Positions 1 through 5,838 of a stretch of DNA of 10,467 nt are shown here, one piece after another. The notes under the pieces are model-generated. The model was not told the DNA's origin and did not search any database. It worked only from the letters and a program-made list of their open reading frames with translations. Positions within the stretch are counted from its first letter, which is position 1. Each line of letters opens with the position of its first letter. The stretch lies in the NCBI GenBank assembly GCA_965651595.1, contig CBFGTA010000080.1, forward strand, positions 1 to 10,467. Direction: 5' to 3'. The DNA comes from CBFGTA01 sp965651595. GTDB taxonomy: Bacteria > Actinomycetota > Actinomycetes > S36-B12 > UBA10799. The position numbers and the translations under genes are program-made.

Positions 1-679
1 CGACGTGGACGTCCACCACGGCGACGGCGTCCAGGCGATGTTCGACAGCGATCCTCGGGTTATGACGATCTCCATCCACGAGTCGGGCCGAACGCTCTTC
101 CCTGGAACTGGCAGACCCACCGAGATCGGCTCCGGGCGGGGGAGAGGAACGGTGATCAACGTGGCGCTACCCGCTGGGACCGGGGATAACTCCTGGTTGC
201 GCGCCTTCGATGCTGTTGTGCCTGATGCGCTGCGGGTATTTCGGCCGCAGGTACTGGTCACCCAGCACGGTTGCGACTCACATCGATTCGATCCCCTGGC
301 GCACCTTCGACTGAGTATCGAAGGACAGCGGGAGTCGTACCTGCGGCTGCACGACTTGGCTCACGAACTGTGCGACGGTCGTTGGATCGCTACCGGGGGA
401 GGCGGGTACGACTGGATCAGCGTCGTGCCCAGAGCGTGGACCCACTTGGCGGCGATCGCCACTGGCTATCCTTTGGATCCGACCATGCGCACGCCCGACA
501 GTTTCATACGGCTGGTCAAGGAGGTTTTCGAGACCGACGCCCCAGCCACCTTGGGAGACGGGGCTGAGATCGATCCTCGCAGTTGGGCCGAAGGGTTCGA
601 TCCGCTCGACCCGGTTGACAAGGCAGTACTACGGACTCGTGATGCTGTGTATCCTGATCTTGGCCTGATGACTTACTAA
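1..679 (+). CDS. acuC: AcuC-like histone-deacetylase-family amidohydrolase, C-terminal part (5' end outside window)
   Basis: This is the C-terminal ~225 residues of a zinc-dependent deacetylase of the arginase/HDAC fold. The reading frame is open from base 2, so the start codon lies upstream. Numbering from the GTG codon at 5, the signature DVHHGDG supplies zinc ligands D2 and H4, GCDSHRFDP supplies the third ligand D91, and GGGGYD supplies the catalytic tyrosine Y135; FPGTG (32-36) and EIGSGRGRG (40-48) are also family-typical. The paired histidines of the charge relay would lie before base 1. Family members such as Bacillus AcuC deacetylate acetyl-lysine, for example on acetyl-CoA synthetase; the substrate here is unknown and a small-molecule amide is possible. 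It is probably cytosolic. An acuC-type gene near the rex-hem cluster is, as I recall, also seen in Streptomyces. The family call is firm; the AcuC role is inferred. Confidence 0.9.
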   Translation, partial: DVDVHHGDGVQAMFDSDPRVMTISIHESGRTLFPGTGRPTEIGSGRGRGTVINVALPAGTGDNSWLRAFDAVVPDALRVFRPQVLVTQHGCDSHRFDPLAHLRLSIEGQRESYLRLHDLAHELCDGRWIATGGGGYDWISVVPRAWTHLAAIATGYPLDPTMRTPDSFIRLVKEVFETDAPATLGDGAEIDPRSWAEGFDPLDPVDKAVLRTRDAVYPDLGLMTY

Positions 680-838
680 CCGGCCAATCTGTGGCCTTAC
701 GGCAGAATCGGGTTGGATCGCTGCGCCAGCCGAACAATCCAGGCAGGCTTAGTGCCGACCCGTACCTCCGAGGGCAGTCTCGACTGCGTAAAGTTGATTC
801 CCTAGCACCGGACCAATCATTCAACGAGAGGGACACCT
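680..838 (+). other. Intergenic region upstream of bS22 with small dyads and a possible promoter
   Basis: This 159-nt gap contains no convincing gene. Just after the stop of the deacetylase gene is a small hairpin (GGCCA 682-686, TGGCC 692-696, 5-nt loop) followed by TTAC, too weak to call a terminator. A dyad GCAGTC-TC-GACTGC lies at 774-787, and directly after it is TAAAGT (789-794), which fits the actinobacterial -10 pattern TAnnnT, although no good -35 sits upstream. TTGATT (794-799) could be a -35, but its -10 would be poor. A promoter for the bS22-SDR-acyltransferase unit is expected here; its exact position is uncertain. Confidence 0.35.
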
Positions 839-937
839 GTGGGTTCCGTAGTAAAGAAGCGCCGCAAGCGCATGGCCAAGAAGAAGCATCGCAAACTCCT
901 GCGCAAGACCCGAGTCCAAAGACGCAACAAGAAGTAG
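839..937 (+). CDS. Ribosomal protein bS22 (AURKAIP1/COX24-domain, 32 aa)
   Basis: This tiny gene runs from GTG at 839 to TAG at 935-937 and encodes 32 residues, of which about 60% are Lys or Arg. It begins MGSVVKKRRKRMAKKKHRK and ends VQRRNKK. From memory this closely matches the 33-residue Rv0500B of M. tuberculosis, the actinobacterial bS22 of the 30S subunit found in mycobacterial ribosome structures near the decoding region; the family is annotated as AURKAIP1/COX24 domain. A good ribosome binding site GAGAGGGA (826-833) stands 5 nt before the GTG, which supports this start over the internal ATG at 872. The next gene, an SDR protein, follows 48 nt downstream, as in mycobacteria. Genes this short are often missed by gene callers. 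A DNA- or RNA-binding basic peptide is the only alternative reading, and the sequence match makes it unlikely. Confidence 0.92.
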   Translation: MGSVVKKRRKRMAKKKHRKLLRKTRVQRRNKK

Positions 938-973
938 CATCATCGCTGATCGCGTGATCTGCGACCGACCGCC

Positions 974-980
974 AAGGAGG
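974..980 (+). promoter_or_regulatory. Strong ribosome binding site of the SDR gene
   Basis: AAGGAGG, fully complementary to the anti-Shine-Dalgarno core, lies 5 nt before ATG 986 and fixes that start. Confidence 0.85.
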
Positions 981-985
981 CCGCC

Positions 986-2020
986 ATGCCGAAAGTAGTT
1001 CTGGTAACCGGTGTATCTCGCTACCTCGGTGGTCGAATGGCCCGCATCCTCACCGAGGACCCAACGATCGACCGGGTTGTTGGTGTCGATGTCATCCCGC
1101 CGCGGATGGACATTGGCGGCGCCGAGTTCGTACGGGCTGATATTCGCAATCCGATCATTGCGAAGGTCATCAACGCGGCCGAGGTCGACACGGTCGTCCA
1201 CATGGGCGTGATCGCCACTCCGACTCAGGCCGGCGGTCGAATGTCGATGAAAGAGATCAACGTCATCGGCACCATGCAGCTTCTCGCCGCCTGCCAAAAG
1301 GCGCCGTCGGTGTCGAAACTCGTCGTTAAGTCGTCGACTTCGATCTACGGTGCTGGCCCGAAAGACCCCGCCATGTTCACCGAAGAGATGGAGCCGAAAC
1401 ATGCTCCCACCTCGGGCTGGGCGAAAGATTCCGTTGAGGTTGAAGGCTACGTGCGCGGGTTCGCGCGGCGTCGCCCCGACGTCAGTGTGACGACGCTGCG
1501 GTTTGCCAATTTCTTCGGCCCACGAGTCGACACCCCGATGACAGCATATTTTTCTCTGCCCATCGTGCCGACGCTGCTTGGGTTTGACGCTCGCCTGCAG
1601 TTCATTCACGAAGATGACGGCCTCGAAGCGTTGCGCCGAGCAACCATCGACGCCCATCCGGGCATCTTCAACGTTGCCGGTGATGGAGTGATATTGCTCA
1701 GCCAAGCGGCCCGGCGCGCCGGGCGGCCGACGATTGCCGTCCCTCCGTTCTCAGCTAGTGCAGTGGGTGCTCTCGTTCGTCGGCTCGGTCTGGCCGATTT
1801 CTCTCCAGAACAAGTTCGGTTCTTGACCTACGGTCGGGGTGTGGACACGAGACGCATGCGTGAAGTGTTCGACTTCCACCCTCAGCACACCACTCCCGAG
1901 ACCTTCGATTCGTTTGTGCGGGCGAACGATCTCAATCGGTGGGTGCCGCCCGAACGAGTAGAACGAGCTGAGAAACAACTCGCCTCCTTGCTCACCGGAA
2001 GGAGCATCAGTCATGCCTGA
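986..2020 (+). CDS. NAD-dependent epimerase/dehydratase-family protein (atypical extended SDR, Rv0501/GalE2-like)
   Basis: This 344-residue protein has the extended-SDR Rossmann fold. The N-terminal nucleotide loop is TGVSRYLGG (T8-G16), and D35 at the end of the second strand suggests NAD rather than NADP. A central KSSTSIYG (115-122) matches the SDR catalytic-serine region, and LRFANFFGP (171-179) is the usual substrate-domain strand. The catalytic YxxxK is absent: the aligned stretch GWAKDSVEVE (144-153) has W145 and S149 in place of Tyr and Lys. As I remember it, Rv0501 of M. tuberculosis (named GalE2) shows the same loss, so this looks like a feature of the subfamily, which may bind a nucleotide or sugar without classical redox catalysis. 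AAGGAGG at 974-980 fixes the start. It follows the bS22 gene by 48 nt and overlaps the acyltransferase start by 8 nt, so it is cotranscribed with it. UDP-glucose epimerase activity should not be assumed. Confidence 0.85.
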   Translation: MPKVVLVTGVSRYLGGRMARILTEDPTIDRVVGVDVIPPRMDIGGAEFVRADIRNPIIAKVINAAEVDTVVHMGVIATPTQAGGRMSMKEINVIGTMQLLAACQKAPSVSKLVVKSSTSIYGAGPKDPAMFTEEMEPKHAPTSGWAKDSVEVEGYVRGFARRRPDVSVTTLRFANFFGPRVDTPMTAYFSLPIVPTLLGFDARLQFIHEDDGLEALRRATIDAHPGIFNVAGDGVILLSQAARRAGRPTIAVPPFSASAVGALVRRLGLADFSPEQVRFLTYGRGVDTRRMREVFDFHPQHTTPETFDSFVRANDLNRWVPPERVERAEKQLASLLTGRSISHA

Positions 2021-3059
2021 CGCCCGCGTCATCCCGATTGGCGGGGAGAACGCCAAACGCAAACCGAAAGCAAAGTCGAGCAACCCTCAGGCGACCTCGC
2101 CACGCAAGACGAGCCGGTCGAGCCGGTCGGGCGGTTCAGCCGCCGCCGCTGCGGCGGTGGAGGAGGACGAAGTTGCTGTCCCCGAGCACGCCCCACTACC
2201 TGGGGCCCAGCCTGACCCAGCGACTTGGGACGAGAAGGTCGTTGACTGGTTGGCCTTCCTGCGCCGGCGCATCACCGGCGAGTACGACGTTGACGAGTTC
2301 GGCTTCGATCAGGAGCTAACCGATCGCATCCTGGCGGCGCCTTTCCGGCCGCTGTACTCGCGATGGTTCCGCGTGGAGACTCACGGGCTCGAGAACGTCC
2401 CCGACACCGGTGGCGCTCTGATCGTGGCGAACCACTCCGGCACTGTAGCCCTCGACTCGATGATGACCCAACTGGCCCTGCTTGATCACCATCCCGCCAG
2501 GAGACCGTTGCGGATGCTGGGTGCGAATCTGGTGTTCAGTCTGCCGGTGGTGTCTGACTTCGCCCGCAAGAGCGGGTCTACCCTGGCCTGTGCCCCCGAT
2601 GCTGAGCGTTTACTCAGCCGTGGCGAATTGGTCGGCGTGTGGCCCGAAGGGTTCAAAGGCGTTGGCAAACCGTACAGCGAGCGGTACAAGCTGCAACGGT
2701 TTGGGCGCGGAGGGTTCGTGGCAGCCGCGCTGCGGACCGGCACCCCGATCATCCCGTGTGCGATTGTTGGCGCCGAAGAGATCTACCCGATGGTGCGCAA
2801 CGCGAAAGTACTGGCTCGCATCCTGGGTTTGCCGTACTTCCCGATCACGCCCACATTTCCGCTGCTCGGTCCTCTCGGTGCAGTTCCGCTGCCATCAAAG
2901 TGGATCATCGAGTTTGGGGAACCGATTCACACCGACACCTTTGACCCCTCCGCGGCCGACGATCCGATGCTGGTGTTCAACCTCACCGATCAAGTGCGCG
3001 AAACGATCCAGCAGACTCTGTACAAGTTGCTGGTTCAGCGTCGCTCGGTGTTCTTCTGA
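2013..3059 (+). CDS. PlsC/1-acylglycerol-phosphate-type acyltransferase (Rv0502-like)
   Basis: This 348-residue protein is a lysophospholipid-acyltransferase-family enzyme expected to move an acyl chain from acyl-CoA or acyl carrier protein to a glycerolipid or similar acceptor at the membrane. Block I is NHSGTVALD with H141 and D148, a His-x6-Asp spacing longer than the classical His-x4-Asp. Block III is VWPEGFKG (209-216), the equivalent of FPEGTRS. Block IV is TGTPIIPCAIVG (242-253). The first ~60 residues are low complexity: Lys/Arg/Ser-rich to about 40, an Ala run at 43-48, then acidic, so probably disordered. No clear transmembrane helix is visible. ATG 2013 lies inside the end of the SDR gene and is preceded by GGAAGGAG (1997-2004), 8 nt away. 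The overlap implies translational coupling with the SDR, as with Rv0501-Rv0502. The acceptor and acyl donor cannot be read from the sequence. Confidence 0.88.
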   Translation: MPDARVIPIGGENAKRKPKAKSSNPQATSPRKTSRSSRSGGSAAAAAAVEEDEVAVPEHAPLPGAQPDPATWDEKVVDWLAFLRRRITGEYDVDEFGFDQELTDRILAAPFRPLYSRWFRVETHGLENVPDTGGALIVANHSGTVALDSMMTQLALLDHHPARRPLRMLGANLVFSLPVVSDFARKSGSTLACAPDAERLLSRGELVGVWPEGFKGVGKPYSERYKLQRFGRGGFVAAALRTGTPIIPCAIVGAEEIYPMVRNAKVLARILGLPYFPITPTFPLLGPLGAVPLPSKWIIEFGEPIHTDTFDPSAADDPMLVFNLTDQVRETIQQTLYKLLVQRRSVFF

Positions 3060-3086
3060 GCCGAAACAGCCCTCGTCATTCACTGC

Positions 3087-3116
3087 CCGATCGTGGGTGG
3101 GTCCGCCCACGATCGG
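3087..3116 (+). terminator. Hairpin terminator after the acyltransferase gene
   Basis: A perfect 11-bp inverted repeat, CCGATCGTGGG (3087-3097) and CCCACGATCGG (3106-3116), can be extended inward by a U-G and a G-C pair to a tetraloop. It starts 27 nt after the acyltransferase stop. No T-run follows, which is common for GC-rich actinobacterial terminators. It separates the bS22-SDR-acyltransferase unit from the AMP-binding gene. A regulatory or RNA-protecting hairpin is the alternative. Confidence 0.65.
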
Positions 3117-3144
3117 TCCTGGCCTCTGACTTGGCGGACGGCTT

Positions 3145-4650
3145 GTGCGAAACTCAACACTTGTGAGCAGTTCTGCGTCATTCAACCTGGCTGACCTGGT
3201 CCACCGTGCCTCACGCACGCACGGCCATCAGGCGGCAGTTGTGGCGGCTAACCGAACCACGAGTTGGGCTGAACTCGAGCGGTTGGTGCGGGCGGTGGCT
3301 GGCGGACTCGCCACGCGGATAACCCCCGGTGATCGGGTCGTGCTGATGGCAGGGAACTCCATCGAATTCGTCATGACGTATTGGGGTGCGCTGCGAGCTG
3401 GACTCGTGCTGGTACCGATCAACCCCGCCGCCTCCGTCGCGGCAGTGAAGCAGGTCGTTGACGATGTCGACGCGAGGCTGCTGATTTGTGACCCTCAGGC
3501 CGCCAGCGTGGCTCGAGTCGCGGTTGCTGGCACTCCGACGGCGGTCGTAGAGTTCGGCACTGACGACTGGCTGCGGTTGACTGTCGGTTCGACGCCGCCA
3601 CCGCCGAGCGCGACCGACCCCGAGTCGACCGCACTCTTGAGCTACACCTCCGGTGCGTGGGAGCAGCCGAGGCTGGTGGCGCTGAGCCATCGGAGCCTGA
3701 TGGCTAATCTGCAGCAGGTTTCCCGCATCTCAGACCCCCCGGTTATCGCCGACGACGACGTCGTGGGGATTGCCTGGCCTCTGTTCCACGTATTTGCCCT
3801 CACCATGGGGGTGGGGTTATCGGCCCTGGGCGGCCATTCGATCGTCCTGCTCCCCGACGACGACCCGAAGAAGTCTCTGCGCCTGCTCTACGAATTGCCG
3901 ACCACGCTCGTCGTGGCGTCCCCTCGCCAACTCGATACCTGGGCGGGGGTTGACCAGTTTGCCGTGGCGTTCCGGGGGATTCGGGCCGTCATAACGGCGT
4001 CAGCTCCGGTGCCGAGGCGGGCGGCCTCGCGTTACGCCGACGAACGCATCACCATTTGGACTTGCTACTCCCTCACCCAAGCGGCCGGAGTAGTGGCAAG
4101 CACTCTCGGTCAGTCCGTGCCGCGGACAGCGTCGGTGGGTCGACCGCTGCCCGGGGTGTCGGTCAGTGTGCGCGATGCCCAGGGCGACCCAGTCGTGGAC
4201 GGCGACCCCGGCCAGATCTGGATCTACGGGCCCAACCTGTTCAGCAGTTATTGGGCTGAGTCAGACGACGATCGGGACGAATTGGGATGGTTCCCTACCG
4301 GCGACGTGGGCGTTGACGACGGTTCCGGTGACCTCGTCCTCGTCGACCGACACGCGGAAGTGGTGATTGTTGAAGGATTCACCGTGTACCCGCGCGAGAT
4401 CGAAACGGTTCTGCAACGGTTACCAGACGTGCGCGACGTGATGGTCTACCGCCAGCGCGCCGAGGACGGAACCAGCCAACTCGCCGCGTCGGTTGTCCTC
4501 AACGACGGATCTTCCCTCACGCCGGAGGACGTTCTGGCGTTTGCGCGCGAGTCGTTGGCCCGTTTCAAGGTACCGACAGCGGTGGAATTGGTGAACGACC
4601 TGCCCCACTCGATCGTTGGCAAGATCGTCAAGATGCGAGGGGACCACTGA
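3145..4650 (+). CDS. AMP-binding (acyl-CoA synthetase-like) protein with degenerate core motifs
   Basis: This 501-residue protein has the full ANL adenylate-forming fold (acyl/aryl-CoA synthetases). Numbered from GTG 3145, motif A3 is YTSGAWEQPRLVALSH (167-182), in which the expected TTGxPKG has become AWEQPRL, losing the P-loop lysine. Motif A5 is YSLTQAAG (308-315), with Gln312 replacing the usual Glu. The C-terminal motifs are better kept: GWFPTGD (381-387, ATP-ribose Asp387), DR (401-402), GFTVYPREIE (411-420) and the A10 lysine K493 in VGKIVK. Its closest relatives are probably long-chain or short-chain acyl-CoA ligases that activate a carboxylate with ATP and CoA; activity here is uncertain. 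The start is ambiguous: GTG 3163 is in frame and gives a shorter N-terminus (SSSASFNLADLV), and neither GTG has a convincing ribosome binding site. Its stop overlaps the next ATG by one base, so it is coupled to the glutaredoxin-like gene. Confidence 0.87.
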   Translation: MRNSTLVSSSASFNLADLVHRASRTHGHQAAVVAANRTTSWAELERLVRAVAGGLATRITPGDRVVLMAGNSIEFVMTYWGALRAGLVLVPINPAASVAAVKQVVDDVDARLLICDPQAASVARVAVAGTPTAVVEFGTDDWLRLTVGSTPPPPSATDPESTALLSYTSGAWEQPRLVALSHRSLMANLQQVSRISDPPVIADDDVVGIAWPLFHVFALTMGVGLSALGGHSIVLLPDDDPKKSLRLLYELPTTLVVASPRQLDTWAGVDQFAVAFRGIRAVITASAPVPRRAASRYADERITIWTCYSLTQAAGVVASTLGQSVPRTASVGRPLPGVSVSVRDAQGDPVVDGDPGQIWIYGPNLFSSYWAESDDDRDELGWFPTGDVGVDDGSGDLVLVDRHAEVVIVEGFTVYPREIETVLQRLPDVRDVMVYRQRAEDGTSQLAASVVLNDGSSLTPEDVLAFARESLARFKVPTAVELVNDLPHSIVGKIVKMRGDH

Positions 4651-4925
4651 TGGTGTCGGCAGACACAGCTGACCGTTCGGACTCACCGCGAGTCTTGCTG
4701 GTCGGCAAAGAGGACTGCTACCTATGCGTCGCCGCCCGCGAAACGATTGATGCGGTCTGCCGGGACTTGGGCGTCGAGTGGCGTGAACGGTCGATCCGGG
4801 AAGACCCCGAACTGGCTGACCGCTACGCGGACCTAATCCCCGTGGTGATCGTCGATGACACGCTCCTCGACTACTTTCGAGTAGATGAGGTCCGCCTGCG
4901 TGAAGCGCTTCGACGTCAACCGTAG
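4650..4925 (+). CDS. Glutaredoxin-like thiol-disulfide protein (DUF836-type, Rv0508-like)
   Basis: This 91-residue protein has a thioredoxin/glutaredoxin-like fold. The first strand VLLVGKEDC is followed by a CYLC active site with C23 and C26, and LIPVVIVDD contains the cis-proline P64 that faces the active site in this fold. It lacks the extra residues of full thioredoxins and matches the small glutaredoxin-like proteins often found just upstream of actinobacterial hemA, such as Rv0508. It is probably a cytosolic dithiol reductase; the electron donor and target are unknown. ATG 4650 overlaps the TGA of the AMP-binding gene (TGATG), with GAGGGGA at 4637-4643 as ribosome binding site; GTG 4653 is a less likely start. 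A hairpin and the rex promoter follow, so it is in a different transcript from rex unless there is readthrough. Confidence 0.83.
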   Translation: MVSADTADRSDSPRVLLVGKEDCYLCVAARETIDAVCRDLGVEWRERSIREDPELADRYADLIPVVIVDDTLLDYFRVDEVRLREALRRQP

Positions 4926-4938
4926 CAGCGAGGGCGTA

Positions 4939-4974
4939 GGGCAGTCGCAAGGCGTCGAAGCCTCGGCACTGCCC
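4939..4974 (+). terminator. Candidate terminator hairpin between the glutaredoxin-like gene and rex
   Basis: GGGCAGT (4939-4945) pairs exactly with ACTGCCC (4968-4974), with a possible inner GGC/GCC pairing (4951-4953, 4960-4962). It begins 14 nt after the glutaredoxin-like stop and ends 14 nt before the Rex operator palindrome. There is no T-run, so its terminator role is inferred from position. Confidence 0.4.
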
Positions 4975-4988
4975 GGCAAGCGGCCGCG

Positions 4989-5010
4989 GCTTGTGCACGA
5001 GTGCACAAGC
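4989..5010 (+). promoter_or_regulatory. Rex operator (ROP box) upstream of rex-hem
   Basis: The core TTGTGCACGAGTGCACAA (4991-5008) is two perfectly inverted 8-nt half-sites around GA, and the symmetry extends by GC on each side to 10-nt arms. The published Streptomyces coelicolor Rex operator is TTGTGCACGCGTTCACAA as I recall it, almost identical. It lies 63 nt before the rex start codon and covers the likely -35 of the promoter, which fits negative autoregulation. Rex binds such sites in the NAD+ form and leaves when NADH is high, so rex and the hem genes behind it should rise under low oxygen or respiratory block. Confidence 0.93.
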
Positions 5011-5021
5011 TCGCGTATCCT
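4991..5021 (+). promoter_or_regulatory. Candidate rex-hem promoter
   Basis: TATCCT (5016-5021) matches the TAnnnT -10 pattern, and TTGTGC (4991-4996), the left half of the Rex operator, could serve as -35. The 19-nt spacer is slightly long. Transcription would begin near 5028, giving a ~46-nt leader before the rex ATG. Confidence 0.55.
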
Positions 5022-5073
5022 CAGATGAGGCGGTCGCAGTGGTGTGGTCGTCACCTGAGGCTGGGAGGAAGGC

Positions 5074-5838
5074 ATGGGCCACGGTCGGGAAATCCCGGAC
5101 GCCACTGTTGCTCGTCTGCCCCTGTACTACCGGATCCTCACCGACCTGCGTCAGCGGGCCATATCGACTGTGTCGAGCGACGGTTTGGCTGAAGCAGCCG
5201 GAGTCAGTGCTGCAATGTTGCGCAAGGACCTGTCCCACCTCGGGTCGTTGGGAACCCGCGGGGTGGGATACGACGTCGACTACGTGCGGTTTCAAGTCGC
5301 CAAAGAGCTCGGCGTTGCCCAAACCACGCCTATCGTGATCGTGGGAGCCGGGAACCTAGGTCGGGCATTGGCACGCTATCGCGGATTCGACTCGCGGGGC
5401 TTTCAGGTAGTGGCCTTGCTCGATGACAATCCACTGCTCGTGGCGGAGTCTCAGGACCCGACCCCGACTGCGCAGGCGGCCACCTCTGGTCGATCTGAAC
5501 TGCCGATCCCGATCGGTGACGCACGAGACCTGGAAGCGGTTGCCGCAGCTCATCCCGGTGCGATCGGGGTCATTGCCACTCCCGCTGAGCAGGCCCAACT
5601 GGTGGCCGATCGTTTGATCGGCGCAGGAGTCGTGAGCATCCTCAACTTTGCGCCGGTGGTCCTGGCGGTCAAGGAATCGGTTGAAGTGCGTCAGGTGGAC
5701 CTGGCCTCAGAGCTGCAGATACTGGCGTTCCATCAGCAGAGGATCGCAGGCATCGGTGAATCGACTCGCGACCAGGTGGAACAACTCGATGCTGGCCGCC
5801 GCGCGGTCGTGGCTGTGACAGGAGGCCTGGCTTCGTGA
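5074..5838 (+). CDS. rex: Redox-sensing transcriptional repressor Rex
   Basis: Rex is a homodimeric repressor that reads the NADH/NAD+ ratio and controls respiratory and heme genes. The 254-residue protein has an N-terminal winged helix (about 15-75), including LPLYYRIL, the recognition region MLRKDLSHLG (48-57) and the GVGYDV wing (63-68). A Rossmann domain follows with GAGNLG (91-96) and the acidic strand end LLDDNP (115-120). A C-terminal helix, DLASELQILAFHQQ (209-222), fits the domain-swapped dimer arm. The loop at about 127-142 is Pro/Thr/Ala/Ser-rich and longer than in Bacillus Rex, but total length is close to the Streptomyces protein (about 258). GGGAGGAAGG (5063-5072) directly upstream supports ATG 5074. 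The operator at 4989-5010 indicates autoregulation. The rex TGA overlaps the hemA GTG, giving translational coupling. Confidence 0.97.
   Translation: MGHGREIPDATVARLPLYYRILTDLRQRAISTVSSDGLAEAAGVSAAMLRKDLSHLGSLGTRGVGYDVDYVRFQVAKELGVAQTTPIVIVGAGNLGRALARYRGFDSRGFQVVALLDDNPLLVAESQDPTPTAQAATSGRSELPIPIGDARDLEAVAAAHPGAIGVIATPAEQAQLVADRLIGAGVVSILNFAPVVLAVKESVEVRQVDLASELQILAFHQQRIAGIGESTRDQVEQLDAGRRAVVAVTGGLAS

Noticed and set aside
821..1705. Long minus-strand open frame (294 codons) opposite bS22 and the SDR gene
   Set aside because: It is antisense to two recognised genes, has no recognisable domain, and is a usual by-product of GC-rich coding sequence.
2482..3129. Plus-strand 215-codon open frame inside the acyltransferase gene
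   Set aside because: It is an out-of-frame shadow rich in Cys, Trp and Ser with no domain, while the overlapping frame has clear acyltransferase motifs.
3143..3165. Two TTGTG motifs 18 nt apart near the AMP-binding start, resembling Rex half-sites
   Set aside because: They are direct, not inverted, and neither has the matching CACAA partner of a Rex operator.
4420..5322. Minus-strand open frame (300 codons) across the glutaredoxin-like gene and the rex promoter
   Set aside because: It has low-complexity, family-free sequence and covers the Rex operator and three recognised genes on the other strand.
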